64,000 nt of DNA from Candidatus Apopatosoma intestinale (GTDB lineage Bacteria > Bacillota > Clostridia > Oscillospirales > CAG-272), in the NCBI GenBank assembly GCA_003524145.1, contig DODZ01000020.1, forward strand, positions 1 to 64,000. The letters run 5' to 3'. The notes under the pieces are model-generated. The model searched no databases and was not told the DNA's origin. It saw only the letters and a list, made by a program, of their open reading frames with translations. How positions within the stretch are numbered: the first letter of the stretch is position 1; every line of letters begins with the position of its first letter. Below are positions 34,989-44,900 of the stretch, in pieces. Both the position numbers and the translations under genes were made by a program.

Positions 34989-35655
34989 ATACAGGGCGGT
35001 TATTTTTGATCTCGACGGTACTTTGCTGAATACCATAGATGATCTCGCGGCGGGTGTAAACCATGTGCTTGCTTTGCACGGCTATCCGGTGCACAGTGTG
35101 CCCGAGGTGCAGAGCATGGTCGGAAACGGAGTGGCACGGCTGATGGCGCTTGCCGTTCCCGAGGGAACGGCGGCGGAGGAGCAGAGCGCAATGCTCGCGG
35201 AATTTCGCGAATATTATTTCAGCCACAGCGAGGTTTATACAAAGCCGTATGACGGCATAGAGGAGCTGCTCGCGGGTCTGCAAAGCCGCGGGATAAAGAC
35301 TGCGGTGACATCCAATAAATTCGATGCCGCGGTAAAGAAGCTCTGCGATAAATATTTCGGTTCTCTCATCACCGTCGCCATAGGCGAGAGCGCGGACACG
35401 CCGAAAAAACCTGACCCGAAAATGGTGGAAAAGGCACTCGCACTTCTCGGCGTCGGTGCGGACGAGGCACTTTACGTCGGAGACTCGGAAGTCGATATAG
35501 TGACGGCGAAAAATGCCGGTCTTGCTTCCGTCAGCTGTACATGGGGCTTCAAATCGCGGGAATTTCTTATTTCCGAGAGGAAAAAAGTGCTCGGTAATGC
35601 CGACCCTCGCATGATGATAGACGAGCCGAGCGAACTTTTTTCGGCAATGGAATGA
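34981..35655 (+). CDS. HAD-superfamily phosphatase (phosphoglycolate phosphatase-like)
   Basis: 224 residues. Motif I is FDLDGTLLNTIDD (about 8-20), motif II is TAVTSNK, motif III/IV is KKPDPKMVEKAL...YVGDSEVDIVTAKNAG. The cap (residues 20-85) is the C1 type of Gph/PgmB-like enzymes. Substrate not fixed by sequence. Start chosen at ATG 34981 behind GAGGGG, overlapping the end of cysE. Last gene of the exporter-cysE unit. Confidence 0.88.
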   Translation: MSKYRAVIFDLDGTLLNTIDDLAAGVNHVLALHGYPVHSVPEVQSMVGNGVARLMALAVPEGTAAEEQSAMLAEFREYYFSHSEVYTKPYDGIEELLAGLQSRGIKTAVTSNKFDAAVKKLCDKYFGSLITVAIGESADTPKKPDPKMVEKALALLGVGADEALYVGDSEVDIVTAKNAGLASVSCTWGFKSREFLISERKKVLGNADPRMMIDEPSELFSAME

Positions 35656-35673
35656 GTTTTTACAAAATATCTA

Positions 35674-35702
35674 TTTACAAAATCGCATTTTTAGGGTAGA
35701 AT
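35674..35702 (+). promoter_or_regulatory. Promoter of pyrH and following genes
   Basis: -35 TTTACA (35674-35679), 17-nt spacer, -10 TAGAAT (35697-35702). It is the only clear promoter before the long pyrH-polC run. Confidence 0.75.
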
Positions 35703-35745
35703 TAGACAGTAAAGTAAATTTCTGTACCCGAAGGAGAAAAACATC

Positions 35746-36459
35746 ATGAAACCATGCTACAAAAGGGTGCTTGTCAAGCTCTCGGGAGAGGCTCTCTCAG
35801 CAGGCTCGGACGGCATCTTCAACTACGATTTTATAGACGAGGTGTGTCGCGTGATAAAAAAGTGCGTTGACGCGGGCACACAGGTCAGCATCGTTGTCGG
35901 CGCCGGCAATATCTGGAGAGGCAGACAGGGCGTGAATATGGACCGCACCAGAGCCGACCACATGGGTATGCTTGCCACTGTTATAAACTGCCTTGCGCTT
36001 CAGGACTCGCTTGAAAAGCTCGGTGTGGATACGCGCGTGATGACGGCTGTAGAAATGCAGCGCTTTGCCGAGCCGTATATCAGAAACAAAGCCGTTTCAC
36101 ATCTGAATAAGGGCAGAGTAGTAATATTCGGATGCGGAATAGGAAGTCCGTTTTTCTCTACGGATACGGCGGCTGTGCTCCGCGCGGCTGAGATAAATGC
36201 CGATATCGTTTTGCTTGCAAAGAATGTAGACGGCGTTTATACGGCGGACCCGAAGATTGATCCGACGGCAAAGAAGCTCTCAAATATCGATTATATCGAT
36301 ATTCTCAAAGAGGGTCTGAAGGCTCTCGACTTCACGGCAACATCCTTCAGTATGGAAAATCATATACCGATACTTCTCTTTGGTCTCGATGACCCGGAAA
36401 ACATCTATAAAGCCGTTTGCGGCGAAAAAATAGGAACAATAGTAGGAGGAAACAAATAA
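35746..36459 (+). CDS. pyrH: UMP kinase
   Basis: 237 residues. Phosphorylates UMP to UDP with ATP in pyrimidine nucleotide synthesis. Typical PyrH sequence: [12 protein letters not shown] at the start, [13 protein letters not shown], then [16 protein letters not shown] and [18 protein letters not shown] near the middle. Ribosome binding site AAGGAG 8-10 nt ahead. It shares its stop with the frr start (TAATG), the standard pyrH-frr pair. Confidence 0.97.
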   Translation: MKPCYKRVLVKLSGEALSAGSDGIFNYDFIDEVCRVIKKCVDAGTQVSIVVGAGNIWRGRQGVNMDRTRADHMGMLATVINCLALQDSLEKLGVDTRVMTAVEMQRFAEPYIRNKAVSHLNKGRVVIFGCGIGSPFFSTDTAAVLRAAEINADIVLLAKNVDGVYTADPKIDPTAKKLSNIDYIDILKEGLKALDFTATSFSMENHIPILLFGLDDPENIYKAVCGEKIGTIVGGNK

Positions 36460-37013
36460 TGAAACTCGATGTCAAGGAATTTGAAACAAAAATGCAGAAA
36501 TCCATCGCTTCTTACGAATATGAGCTCAGCTCTATACGCGTCGGAAGAGCAAGTGCACAGGTTCTCAATAAGATAAGCGTTGACTACTGGGGCACACCCA
36601 CACCCATCGCTCAGATGGCTGAGGTTAAGACAACGGATGCGAGAACTCTGCTGATAACACCTTGGGATGCTTCCTCGCTCAAAAATATCGAGCGCGCCAT
36701 TCAGGAGAGCGATCTCGGTATCAACCCGCAGAACGACGGAAAGACTATCCGCCTCGTTTTCCCCGCGCTCACTGAGGAGAGGCGTCTTGAGCTTAAAAAG
36801 CAGGTTTCCAAAATGGGCGAAGAGGCAAAGGTTGCCATCCGCAATGTGCGCAGAGAGGCAAACGACAAGATAAAGACTATGAAGAAAAATTCAGAAATGA
36901 CTGAGGACGAACAGAAGGCTTCCGAAAAGGATACGCAGGATCTGACCGACAAGTATATCAAGATTGTTGACGATGTAACTGCGAAAAAAGACCGAGAGGT
37001 TATGGAAATCTGA
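36459..37013 (+). CDS. frr: Ribosome recycling factor
   Basis: 184 residues, the usual length. Splits post-termination ribosomes together with EF-G. The signature SSIRVGRASAQVLNKISVDYWG is at residues 22-43 (key residues R25, G27, R28), followed by ITPWDASSLKNIERAI and LTEERRLELKK. The start ATG overlaps the stop of pyrH by one nucleotide and has AGGAGG 9 nt ahead. Confidence 0.97.
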   Translation: MKLDVKEFETKMQKSIASYEYELSSIRVGRASAQVLNKISVDYWGTPTPIAQMAEVKTTDARTLLITPWDASSLKNIERAIQESDLGINPQNDGKTIRLVFPALTEERRLELKKQVSKMGEEAKVAIRNVRREANDKIKTMKKNSEMTEDEQKASEKDTQDLTDKYIKIVDDVTAKKDREVMEI

Positions 37014-37027
37014 GAAAGCGGCACAGT

Positions 37028-37071
37028 GGGCTGTCGTACCCGATGCTTATGCGTCATAGGGACGGCAGCCC
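37028..37071 (+). repeat. Hairpin between frr and uppS
   Basis: Arms GGGCTGTCGTACCC and GGGACGGCAGCCC pair with one mismatch and one bulge around a 17-nt loop. No T run follows, so it is not a standard terminator. The rest of the 76-nt gap carries the uppS ribosome binding site (AAGGG). Confidence 0.6.
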
Positions 37072-37089
37072 TGTCGATAAAAGGGATTT

Positions 37090-37797
37090 ATGAGCGATTC
37101 TTTGAAAAATGCTCCGGATATCAGCGGTATAAAGCATATAGCCATAATAATGGACGGTAACGGCAGATGGGCAAAAAAGCGCCTGATGCCGCGTGAATAC
37201 GGTCACAGCTACGGGGCGAAAAACTTCAAGAAGATAGTCCGCCATTGCGGCGAGATAGGTATAGAGAATATCACCGTATATGCCTTTTCCACGGAAAACT
37301 GGAAGCGTCCGAAAAAGGAGGTCGATGAGATAATGCGTCTCATGCGCGAATACGTCGACCAGATGAAAAAGGACTTCGAGCATGAGGATATCAGGCTTTG
37401 CTTCATCGGCAGCAGAGAGCCATTTTCGCCTGAGCTTCAAGCCGATATGGAATATCTCGAGCGCGTCACCGCAGAGAGAAAATGCAGGCTCTGCATAGCA
37501 GTAAATTACGGCGGCAGGGCGGAGATAGTTGATGCCGTAAACAAGCTGATAGCAGAGGGAAAGACGAAAATAACGGAAGCTGATATCACAGAGAATATCT
37601 ATTCCGGAATTTGCCCTCCGCCGGATATCATTATCCGTACAGGCGGGGAATACAGACTCTCAAATTTTCTCCTCTGGCAGTCGTCATATGCGGAGCTTTT
37701 CTTTTCACCGACGCTCTGGCCTGATTTTACCGAGGAGGAAATCGATTCCGTAATAGAAGAATTTCATAAAAGAAAGAGAAGATTCGGAGGCGTTTGA
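37090..37797 (+). CDS. uppS: Isoprenyl transferase (undecaprenyl diphosphate synthase type)
   Basis: 235 residues. Condenses isopentenyl diphosphate units in cis to make the carrier lipid for peptidoglycan. The active site AIIMDGNGRWAKKR is at about residues 17-30 with the catalytic Asp; FSTENWKRPKKEV and the C-terminal RTGGEYRLSNFLLWQSSYAE are also characteristic. The next gene, cdsA, starts 1 nt after its stop. Confidence 0.96.
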   Translation: MSDSLKNAPDISGIKHIAIIMDGNGRWAKKRLMPREYGHSYGAKNFKKIVRHCGEIGIENITVYAFSTENWKRPKKEVDEIMRLMREYVDQMKKDFEHEDIRLCFIGSREPFSPELQADMEYLERVTAERKCRLCIAVNYGGRAEIVDAVNKLIAEGKTKITEADITENIYSGICPPPDIIIRTGGEYRLSNFLLWQSSYAELFFSPTLWPDFTEEEIDSVIEEFHKRKRRFGGV

Positions 37798-37798
37798 T

Positions 37799-38638
37799 AT
37801 GAAAAAGCGCATTATCACGGCGATAGTTTGTCTCGCACTTCTGGTGCCGACACTGATTTTTTCCGATACTTGGGTTTTTCCAGCAGTCATGACGCTGCTC
37901 GCGCTGATTGCAGTATATGAAATATGCGGTTGCATAGGCGTGCGAAAGGCTTTCTTTATTTCGATACCGGCTTATATCGTTACGGCGGCTGTAATGCTGC
38001 TGATAATTTACTGCCGCGACAAAAAGCTCTTCCTGCCGATAGTTTGCGCTTCGGCTCTCGCTTTCATGTTTATAGTTTTCACTGTATCCATGCTGTCGAG
38101 CGGGAATATCCGCTTTTCGCAGTCGGCTGAGCTTGTTTCGTTCACTGCATATATAATAACGGGCTTTCTCTCAATTCTGCTCCTGCGTGAAGCCGATATG
38201 GGAAAATATCTCTATCTGCTCGTTTTCATCGGCGCATGGTCAACGGATACGGGCGCTTATTTTGCAGGAGTGCTTTTCGGCAAGCATAAGCTTATACCGG
38301 AGGTCAGTCCGAAAAAGACGGTCGAGGGTGCTTTCGGCGGCGTGCTCGGCTGTGTGCTCGGCTTTGTGATATATGGCTTCATTATATCGAAAAGACATCC
38401 GGAAATCTCCGTGAATTATCTTTTGCTGGTGCTTCTGGCGCTTGCCGTGGCTGTTATTTCTCAGCTCGGCGACCTTATCGCATCGTTTGTCAAGCGTGAG
38501 CAGGGAATAAAGGATTTCGGCTTCATCTTTCCGGGGCACGGCGGCGTGCTGGACAGATTTGATTCCATAATCGCCGTGGCACCGCTTATATACATAGCTT
38601 CGCTCTTTGTGACGAAGGATATATTTACTTTTATTTAA
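37799..38638 (+). CDS. cdsA: Phosphatidate cytidylyltransferase
   Basis: 279 residues with about eight membrane helices. Makes CDP-diacylglycerol from phosphatidate and CTP for phospholipid synthesis. The family signature is at the C-terminal side: SQLGDLIASFVKREQGIKDFG...FPGHGGVLDRFDSI, with the Asp residues that bind metal. DTGAYFAGVLFGKHKL is a second conserved stretch. Ribosome binding site CGGAGG overlaps the end of uppS. Confidence 0.95.
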   Translation: MKKRIITAIVCLALLVPTLIFSDTWVFPAVMTLLALIAVYEICGCIGVRKAFFISIPAYIVTAAVMLLIIYCRDKKLFLPIVCASALAFMFIVFTVSMLSSGNIRFSQSAELVSFTAYIITGFLSILLLREADMGKYLYLLVFIGAWSTDTGAYFAGVLFGKHKLIPEVSPKKTVEGAFGGVLGCVLGFVIYGFIISKRHPEISVNYLLLVLLALAVAVISQLGDLIASFVKREQGIKDFGFIFPGHGGVLDRFDSIIAVAPLIYIASLFVTKDIFTFI

Positions 38639-38650
38639 AGGGCTTTTCCA

Positions 38651-39805
38651 ATGGATAAAAAAAGTATTACACTGCTGGGCTCGACAGGCTCGATAGGCGT
38701 GCAGGCGCTTGAAGTGGCGGCTTTTCACGGCATGAATATCGAGGCACTCTGCTTCGGCTCAAATATAAAACTCGGAGAAGCGCAGGTGAGAAAATTTTCA
38801 CCGCGCTTTTGCGCCGTTTTTGACGAAAAGGCGGCGCTTGATCTGAAAACGCGCATTGCCGATACGGAAACGGAGATTTTCTGCGGAACGGACGGTATAT
38901 GCGAGATGACAGAGGCGGCAGGCAGCGATATCTGTCTCAATGCGATAAGCGGCTTTGCAGGGCTTTTACCGACGATGAGCGCAGTGAAAAGCTGCCGCCG
39001 CATAGCGCTGGCAAATAAGGAAACCCTCGTCGCCGCAGGCGATATCGTCATGGGCGCGGCAAAGGAGCACGGATGTGAGATAGTTCCCATTGACAGCGAG
39101 CACAGCGCCATTTTTCAGTGCCTTCAGGCAGGGAAGAGGGACGAGGTGAAAAGACTGATTCTCACCTGCTCGGGCGGAGCCTTTTTCGGCTATACAAAGG
39201 AAAAGCTTGCCACTGTTACAAGAGAGCAGGCACTCGGTCATCCGACATGGAACATGGGTGCGAAGATAACCATAGACTGCGCCACTCTCATGAACAAGGG
39301 CTTGGAGCTGATAGAGGCAATGCATCTCTTTTCCGTTCCCGCCTCGAAAACAGACATTGTTATTCACCGCGAAAGCATAATACATTCGATGGTGGAATAC
39401 ATTGATAATACGGTTATGGCGCAGCTCGGTTCGCATGATATGCGCTTGCCTATACAGTATGCGCTGACTTATCCCGATAGGGCGGAGGCGGCGGGAGAGC
39501 ACCTCGACCTTGTCGGTCTCGGCAGGCTCTCGTTCTTCTCACCCGACTATGAGACATTTCCTCTGCTCGGGCTTGCGCGGCGTATGGCAGAGGCGGGCGG
39601 AAATATGCCATGTGTCATGAATGCCGCAAACGAGGAGGCTGTAGGGCTTTTCCTCTCGGGCAGAATACTCTTTCCCGAGATACCGGAGCTTGTAATGCGC
39701 GTATGCGAGGAGACCGCACGCATCGAAAAGCCTTCGCTTTCCGATATTATAGAAGAAAACATGCGCGCACGCGCTCTCACCGCAAATTATGCGGCATCAC
39801 GCTGA
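38651..39805 (+). CDS. dxr: 1-deoxy-D-xylulose 5-phosphate reductoisomerase
   Basis: 384 residues, normal length. Second step of the MEP isoprenoid pathway, NADPH- and metal-dependent. The nucleotide fold begins LLGSTGSIGVQALEV. The metal and substrate site follows: ANKETLVAAGDIV, PIDSEHSAIFQCLQ, and LTCSGGAFFG. HPTWNMGAKITIDCATLMNKGLE is fully conserved. With ispG two genes on, this marks the MEP pathway as the isoprenoid source, feeding uppS. Confidence 0.97.
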   Translation: MDKKSITLLGSTGSIGVQALEVAAFHGMNIEALCFGSNIKLGEAQVRKFSPRFCAVFDEKAALDLKTRIADTETEIFCGTDGICEMTEAAGSDICLNAISGFAGLLPTMSAVKSCRRIALANKETLVAAGDIVMGAAKEHGCEIVPIDSEHSAIFQCLQAGKRDEVKRLILTCSGGAFFGYTKEKLATVTREQALGHPTWNMGAKITIDCATLMNKGLELIEAMHLFSVPASKTDIVIHRESIIHSMVEYIDNTVMAQLGSHDMRLPIQYALTYPDRAEAAGEHLDLVGLGRLSFFSPDYETFPLLGLARRMAEAGGNMPCVMNAANEEAVGLFLSGRILFPEIPELVMRVCEETARIEKPSLSDIIEENMRARALTANYAASR

Positions 39806-39831
39806 TTTTACCGCTGAAACGGAGATTATTT

Positions 39832-40866
39832 ATGGCTTTTTTGTATGTATTACTTGCAATACTGCTTTTCGGAGCTCTGATATTCATTCATGAGCTCGGG
39901 CATTTTCTCACCGCAAGACTTTTCCATGTGACTGTGCATGAATTTTCCATAGGCATGGGTCCGCGCCTTCTCTGGTTCACATCCAAAAAGAGCGGGACGG
40001 TCTATGCGCTCCGCCTTTTTCCGATAGGCGGCTTTGTTTCCATGGCGGGAGAGGACGAAAAGAGTGACGATGAGAACGCTATTTCCGCAAAGCCTCTATG
40101 GCAAAGAATGATAATCACTGCGGCAGGTTCGTTTTCAAATCTGCTGCTTGGTTTTATCGTTGTCGGCATCATTGTTTTTTCAATGAAGAGCATATATGCT
40201 CCGGTAATAAGCGACTTTACCGAAAACGCGATAACCTCTGCGGAGGGCGGGCTTGAGGTCGGTGACAAGATAATCCGGGTCGGTCCGAGAAGAGTGTATA
40301 CGGCAAGCGATGTTGTTTATGCCATAGGCAGATACGGCGATGAGACGACAGAAGTTACCGTCATCCGCGGCGGCGAGAAGAAGATGCTGACGGTTACATT
40401 CCCGACATATGAAAATCAGGGAATAAAATTCGGCAGTCGCGACTTTAATTTTAAAGAGGAAAACCGCAATTTCTTCTCGCTTATGCGTTATACATGGCAT
40501 CAGTCGGTTATGGTTGTGCGCGTGATATGGGATTCGCTCTTTGACCTCGTGACAGGCAAGCTCGGGCTGAAACAGCTTTCAGGTCCCGTCGGCATAACAA
40601 AAGAGATAGCCTCTGTTGCCCAGAGCGGAGACAAGGCAAATCTGCTCAGTATTTTTGCCATGCTTGCGGTAAACCTCGGCGTGATGAATCTTCTGCCTTT
40701 TCCCGCGCTGGACGGCGGCAGACTTTTCTTCATGTTTATCGAGCTGATATTCCGCAAGCCGATAAAACCGGAGGTGGAGGGCTACATCCACTTTGTCGGA
40801 ATCATCATTCTGCTCGGGCTGATGGTGCTTGTGGCATTCAAGGATATAGCATACCTATTCAAGTAG
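39832..40866 (+). CDS. rseP: Site-2 protease RseP/RasP (M50)
   Basis: 344 residues. Membrane-embedded zinc metalloprotease: HELGH at residues 20-24 in the first helix (ALIFIHELGHFLTARLF), LDGGR in NLLPFPALDGGRLFF close to the C-terminus supplying the third ligand, and one PDZ domain between them (GGLEVGDKIIRVGPR). Members cleave membrane-bound anti-sigma factors and signal peptide remnants. Starts at ATG 39832 with a GGAG site. Gene order dxr-rseP-ispG-polC is common in Bacillota. Confidence 0.96.
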   Translation: MAFLYVLLAILLFGALIFIHELGHFLTARLFHVTVHEFSIGMGPRLLWFTSKKSGTVYALRLFPIGGFVSMAGEDEKSDDENAISAKPLWQRMIITAAGSFSNLLLGFIVVGIIVFSMKSIYAPVISDFTENAITSAEGGLEVGDKIIRVGPRRVYTASDVVYAIGRYGDETTEVTVIRGGEKKMLTVTFPTYENQGIKFGSRDFNFKEENRNFFSLMRYTWHQSVMVVRVIWDSLFDLVTGKLGLKQLSGPVGITKEIASVAQSGDKANLLSIFAMLAVNLGVMNLLPFPALDGGRLFFMFIELIFRKPIKPEVEGYIHFVGIIILLGLMVLVAFKDIAYLFK

Positions 40867-40878
40867 GCAGGATTAAAA

Positions 40879-41967
40879 ATGAATTATAACGAAATCAGAA
40901 GAAAAACCCGCGCGATAAGCGTTGGCAATATAAAAATAGGCGGCAATGCGCCGATATCGGTGCAGTCGATGACAAATACACCGAGCGAGGACTACGCCGC
41001 CACATATGCGCAGATGAAGGCGCTCGAAGCGGAGGGTTGCGATATAGTGCGTATGACAGTGCCTACCATCGAGGCGGCGCAGGTGCTCGGCAGACTGAGG
41101 GAATCGGATATCGCGATGCCTATAGTGGCGGATATTCATTTCGATTACCGCCTTGCCATAGCGGCGGCTGATGCGGGCGCAGATAAAATAAGAATAAACC
41201 CCGGCAACATAGGAGAGCGCGACAGAGTGAAAGCCGTTGTCTCCAAGTGCCGCGAAAAGCGCATACCGATAAGGATAGGCGTAAACAGCGGCTCTCTGGA
41301 AAAGGAGCTTCTCGCAAAATACGGTGCACCGACGGCAGAGGCTCTCGCCGAGAGCGCCATGGGGCATATAAAGATACTCGAGAGCCTTGATTTTTTTGAT
41401 ATCGCCGTTTCTATCAAATCGAGCGACGTTTTCACTATGGTGAAGGCGAATAAAATTCTCGCTTCGATGTGTGATTATCCTCTGCATCTCGGCGTGACCG
41501 AGGCAGGAAGAGGTGAAGCCGGATGTCTCAAGAGTGCGCTTGGGCTCGGTGCATTGCTCACCTCCGGTATAGGCGATACCGTCCGCGTTTCGCTCACGGA
41601 CAAGCCCGAGAGTGAAATAGAGGCGGCGCGGAATATACTAAAGGCACTTTCACTCTATGACGGAGGCTATATAAACATAATCTCCTGTCCGACCTGCGGC
41701 AGGACAAAAATAGATCTTATTTCTCTCTGCGAGAGGCTGGAAAAGCTTCTCTCCGGATATAAGCCAAACAGGAAAATAACACTTGCCGTCATGGGTTGTG
41801 TCGTAAACGGACCCGGCGAGGCAAGAGAAGCCGATATCGGAATAGCGGGCGGAGCCGGAGAAGCTGTTCTTTTCCGCCGCGGAGAAATCATCCGCAAAAT
41901 AAAAGAGGAGAATATTTTGGAGGAGCTTGAAGCCGAAATAGCGAAGCTTTGCCAAAACCGAGCATAA
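40879..41967 (+). CDS. ispG: 4-hydroxy-3-methylbut-2-enyl diphosphate synthase
   Basis: 362 residues, of the short bacterial type. Fe-S enzyme of the MEP pathway. Starts RAISVGNIKIGGNAPISVQSMTNT. Cluster ligands are the Cys in ISCPTCGRTKIDL and the one in MGCVVNGPGEAREAD. Ribosome binding site AGG. Encoded 9 nt before polC. Confidence 0.97.
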   Translation: MNYNEIRRKTRAISVGNIKIGGNAPISVQSMTNTPSEDYAATYAQMKALEAEGCDIVRMTVPTIEAAQVLGRLRESDIAMPIVADIHFDYRLAIAAADAGADKIRINPGNIGERDRVKAVVSKCREKRIPIRIGVNSGSLEKELLAKYGAPTAEALAESAMGHIKILESLDFFDIAVSIKSSDVFTMVKANKILASMCDYPLHLGVTEAGRGEAGCLKSALGLGALLTSGIGDTVRVSLTDKPESEIEAARNILKALSLYDGGYINIISCPTCGRTKIDLISLCERLEKLLSGYKPNRKITLAVMGCVVNGPGEAREADIGIAGGAGEAVLFRRGEIIRKIKEENILEELEAEIAKLCQNRA

Positions 41968-41976
41968 ATTTCAGAA

Positions 41977-44900
41977 ATGGGAAAAACACTGACCGAAATT
42001 TTTGATAAATATGTCCCGATGGCGGAAAACAGAAAAATACTCGACAGCGGCAGGGTACTGCGCAAGCGTATTGATATGGAAAAGCGCATGCTTGAGGTGG
42101 ATGCCGCCTTTGATTCGCTTGTCGGCAAGGCGGAGCTTTATAAGCTGGAGCAGGCTCTCTCGGAAACCTACAGGCTTTCATATCTGAAAATATGTCCGAA
42201 ATACGACGCTTCGCTTTTTACACCGAAGTATTTTCCCGAGGTTATTGCCGAGGCAAGGCATACCAACATCATCTCGCATGGTTTCCTGCAGAAATACAAT
42301 GCGGATTTTGACGAAAACACGATAAATATAGAGATAATGTTCGGCGACGGCGGACTCGGCATGATGCGCGATGCGAATGTCGGCGACAAGATAGCCCGCA
42401 TAATAGAAAACGAATTCGGGCTGAAATACGAGGTACGCTTCAGCACGGCGGGGAATATAGATGTTGACTACGAGGAGCTGATAGCAAATACATTTGCCGC
42501 CGCGCACAAAAAGGCGGATACTGCAGATGTACAGGATGAATCAGAAGTCTTTGAGATGCGCACCTCGCTCTCAAACGAGCCTATGGTAAACGATATCGAC
42601 GAGCGCGGGATACTGCATATCGGCAATATAATGCTCGATATCTCTTCGCCCGAGCCTGTTTACGGCGAGGCTTTTGATATAGTGCCGACGGCTATGCGCG
42701 AGATAGAGGGAAATATGCCCTCCGTTATCGCCGCGGGAAAGATGTTCGGCATAGACTTCCGCGAAATACGCGGCAAGGGCACGGCGGTATCTTTTTTTCT
42801 GACTGACGATGACGCTTCCGTCACGGTGAAGATGATGCTTCCCGACGACAAGGCGGAGCTTTTCCGCTCGCTCAAGGGCGGGTGCGCGCTCGCCGTGCGC
42901 GGCAGATACAAATACGATGAATTTGCGCAGGAAAATGTGCTTTCTCCGATAGGCGTGCAGAAGATAAAGCTTGTTTCGCGCACGGACGATGCGCCCGAGA
43001 AGCGTGTGGAGCTCCACCTGCATACAAATATGTCCATGATGGACGCGACCATAGATCCATATGGCATTGTGGAGCTTGCTAAAAACTGGGGTCACAAGGC
43101 TGTCGCCATCACCGACCACGGAAATGTTCAGGGCTTTCAGGAGGCGATGCTTGCCGCGGAGAAGCTCGGCATGAAGGTCATCTACGGTATGGAGGCATAC
43201 TTTGTGGACGACACGGCAAAGGCTATCTACGGCGATGAAGATATAAGCTTCGAGGATGAATTTATCGTTTTCGATACGGAGACGACGGGTCTTTCTCCCG
43301 TTTACAACAAGCTGACTGAGATAGGCGCTGTCCGCGTCAAGGACGGCGAGGTGCTGGAGGTTTTCAATACATTTGTCAATCCCGAGGTACACATACCCGA
43401 GAATATAACCGAGTTGACGGGTATATCCGACGATATGGTAGCCGACGCGCCGAAAACGAAAGAGGCTGTCGAGAATTTTCTTGCCTTTATCGGCGACAGA
43501 ACGCTCGTGGCGCACAATGCCACATTCGATATGGGCTTTATCCGCAAGGCGGCGGACGACTACGGGCTGAAATTTGACAATGCGTATATCGATACGGTTT
43601 CGATGTCGCGCTTTGTAAATCCCGATCTGAAAAAGCACAAGCTTGATATAATCGCGGAATATTACGGACTCGGCGATTTCAATCATCACAGGGCAAGCGA
43701 CGATGCCGAGATGTGCGCGGCGATATTCTACCGCATGATAGACAAGCTGCGCGGAGAGGGAATAGATTCGCTTGCACAGATGTCGCACTCCATGGTGGAA
43801 AATACAGACCCGAAAAAACTGAAAACATATCATCAGATAATTCTCGTGAAGAACAAGGTCGGACTGAAAAATCTTTACAGGCTCATTTCGGAATCATATC
43901 TGAAATATTACAAGCGCGTTCCGAGAATACCGAAAACACAGCTTGAAAAATACCGCGAGGGGCTTATCATAGGCTCTGCCTGCGAGGCGGGGCAGCTTTT
44001 TACGGCACTTGTGGAGGGCAAGCCGTGGGATGAGCTTGTTTCCATAGCGCAATTTTACGATTACCTCGAAATTCAGCCTATTTCAAACAACGGGTTTCTG
44101 ATACGCGAGGGAAGAGTTCCGGGAGAAGAGGGGCTTCGCGAGCTTAATCGCAGGATTGTGAAGCTCGGCGAGGAGACAGGCAAGCCTGTTGTTGCCACAT
44201 GCGATGCGCACTTTCTCGAAAAGCATGACGAGATATACAGAAAAATTCTGCTCTCAGGCATGAAATTTTCGGATGCGGATGCCGATATCGGGCTCTATAT
44301 GAGAACAACAGACGAGATGCTCGCGGAATTTGCGTATCTCGGAGAAGAAAAGGCACGCGAGATAGTCATAACAAATACGAATAAGATAGCGGACGAGATA
44401 GAGGATGGCATACGCCCATTCCCTAAAGGGACTTTCACGCCGAAGATAGACGGCGCGGAGGAGGATCTGCAAAACCGTTGCTACAGCCGTGCGAAGTCGC
44501 TCTACGGCGACCCGCTTCCCGATATAGTTCGTGAGAGGCTGGAAAAGGAGCTCGGCTCCATAATCAAAAACGGCTTTGCCGTGCTTTATATGATTGCGCA
44601 GAAGCTGGTCAGCTATTCCGAGAGCCAAGGCTATCTTGTCGGATCGCGCGGCTCGGTCGGTTCTTCGTTTGTCGCCTCAATGGGAGGTATCTCGGAGGTA
44701 AATCCTTTGCCACCGCATTACTATTGCCCGCATTGCCAATATTCGGAATTCTTCACCGACGGCTCCGTCGGTTCGGGTTTTGACCTGCCCGATAAAAACT
44801 GCCCGCGTTGCGGAACGCCGCTCAAGGGCGACGGGCACAATATACCTTTTGAGACATTCCTCGGATTTCACGGCGAGAAATCGCCCGATATCGACCTGAA

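Noticed and set aside
42571..43833. 420-codon open frame on the minus strand
   Set aside because: Antisense shadow of polC; no domain and no RBS.
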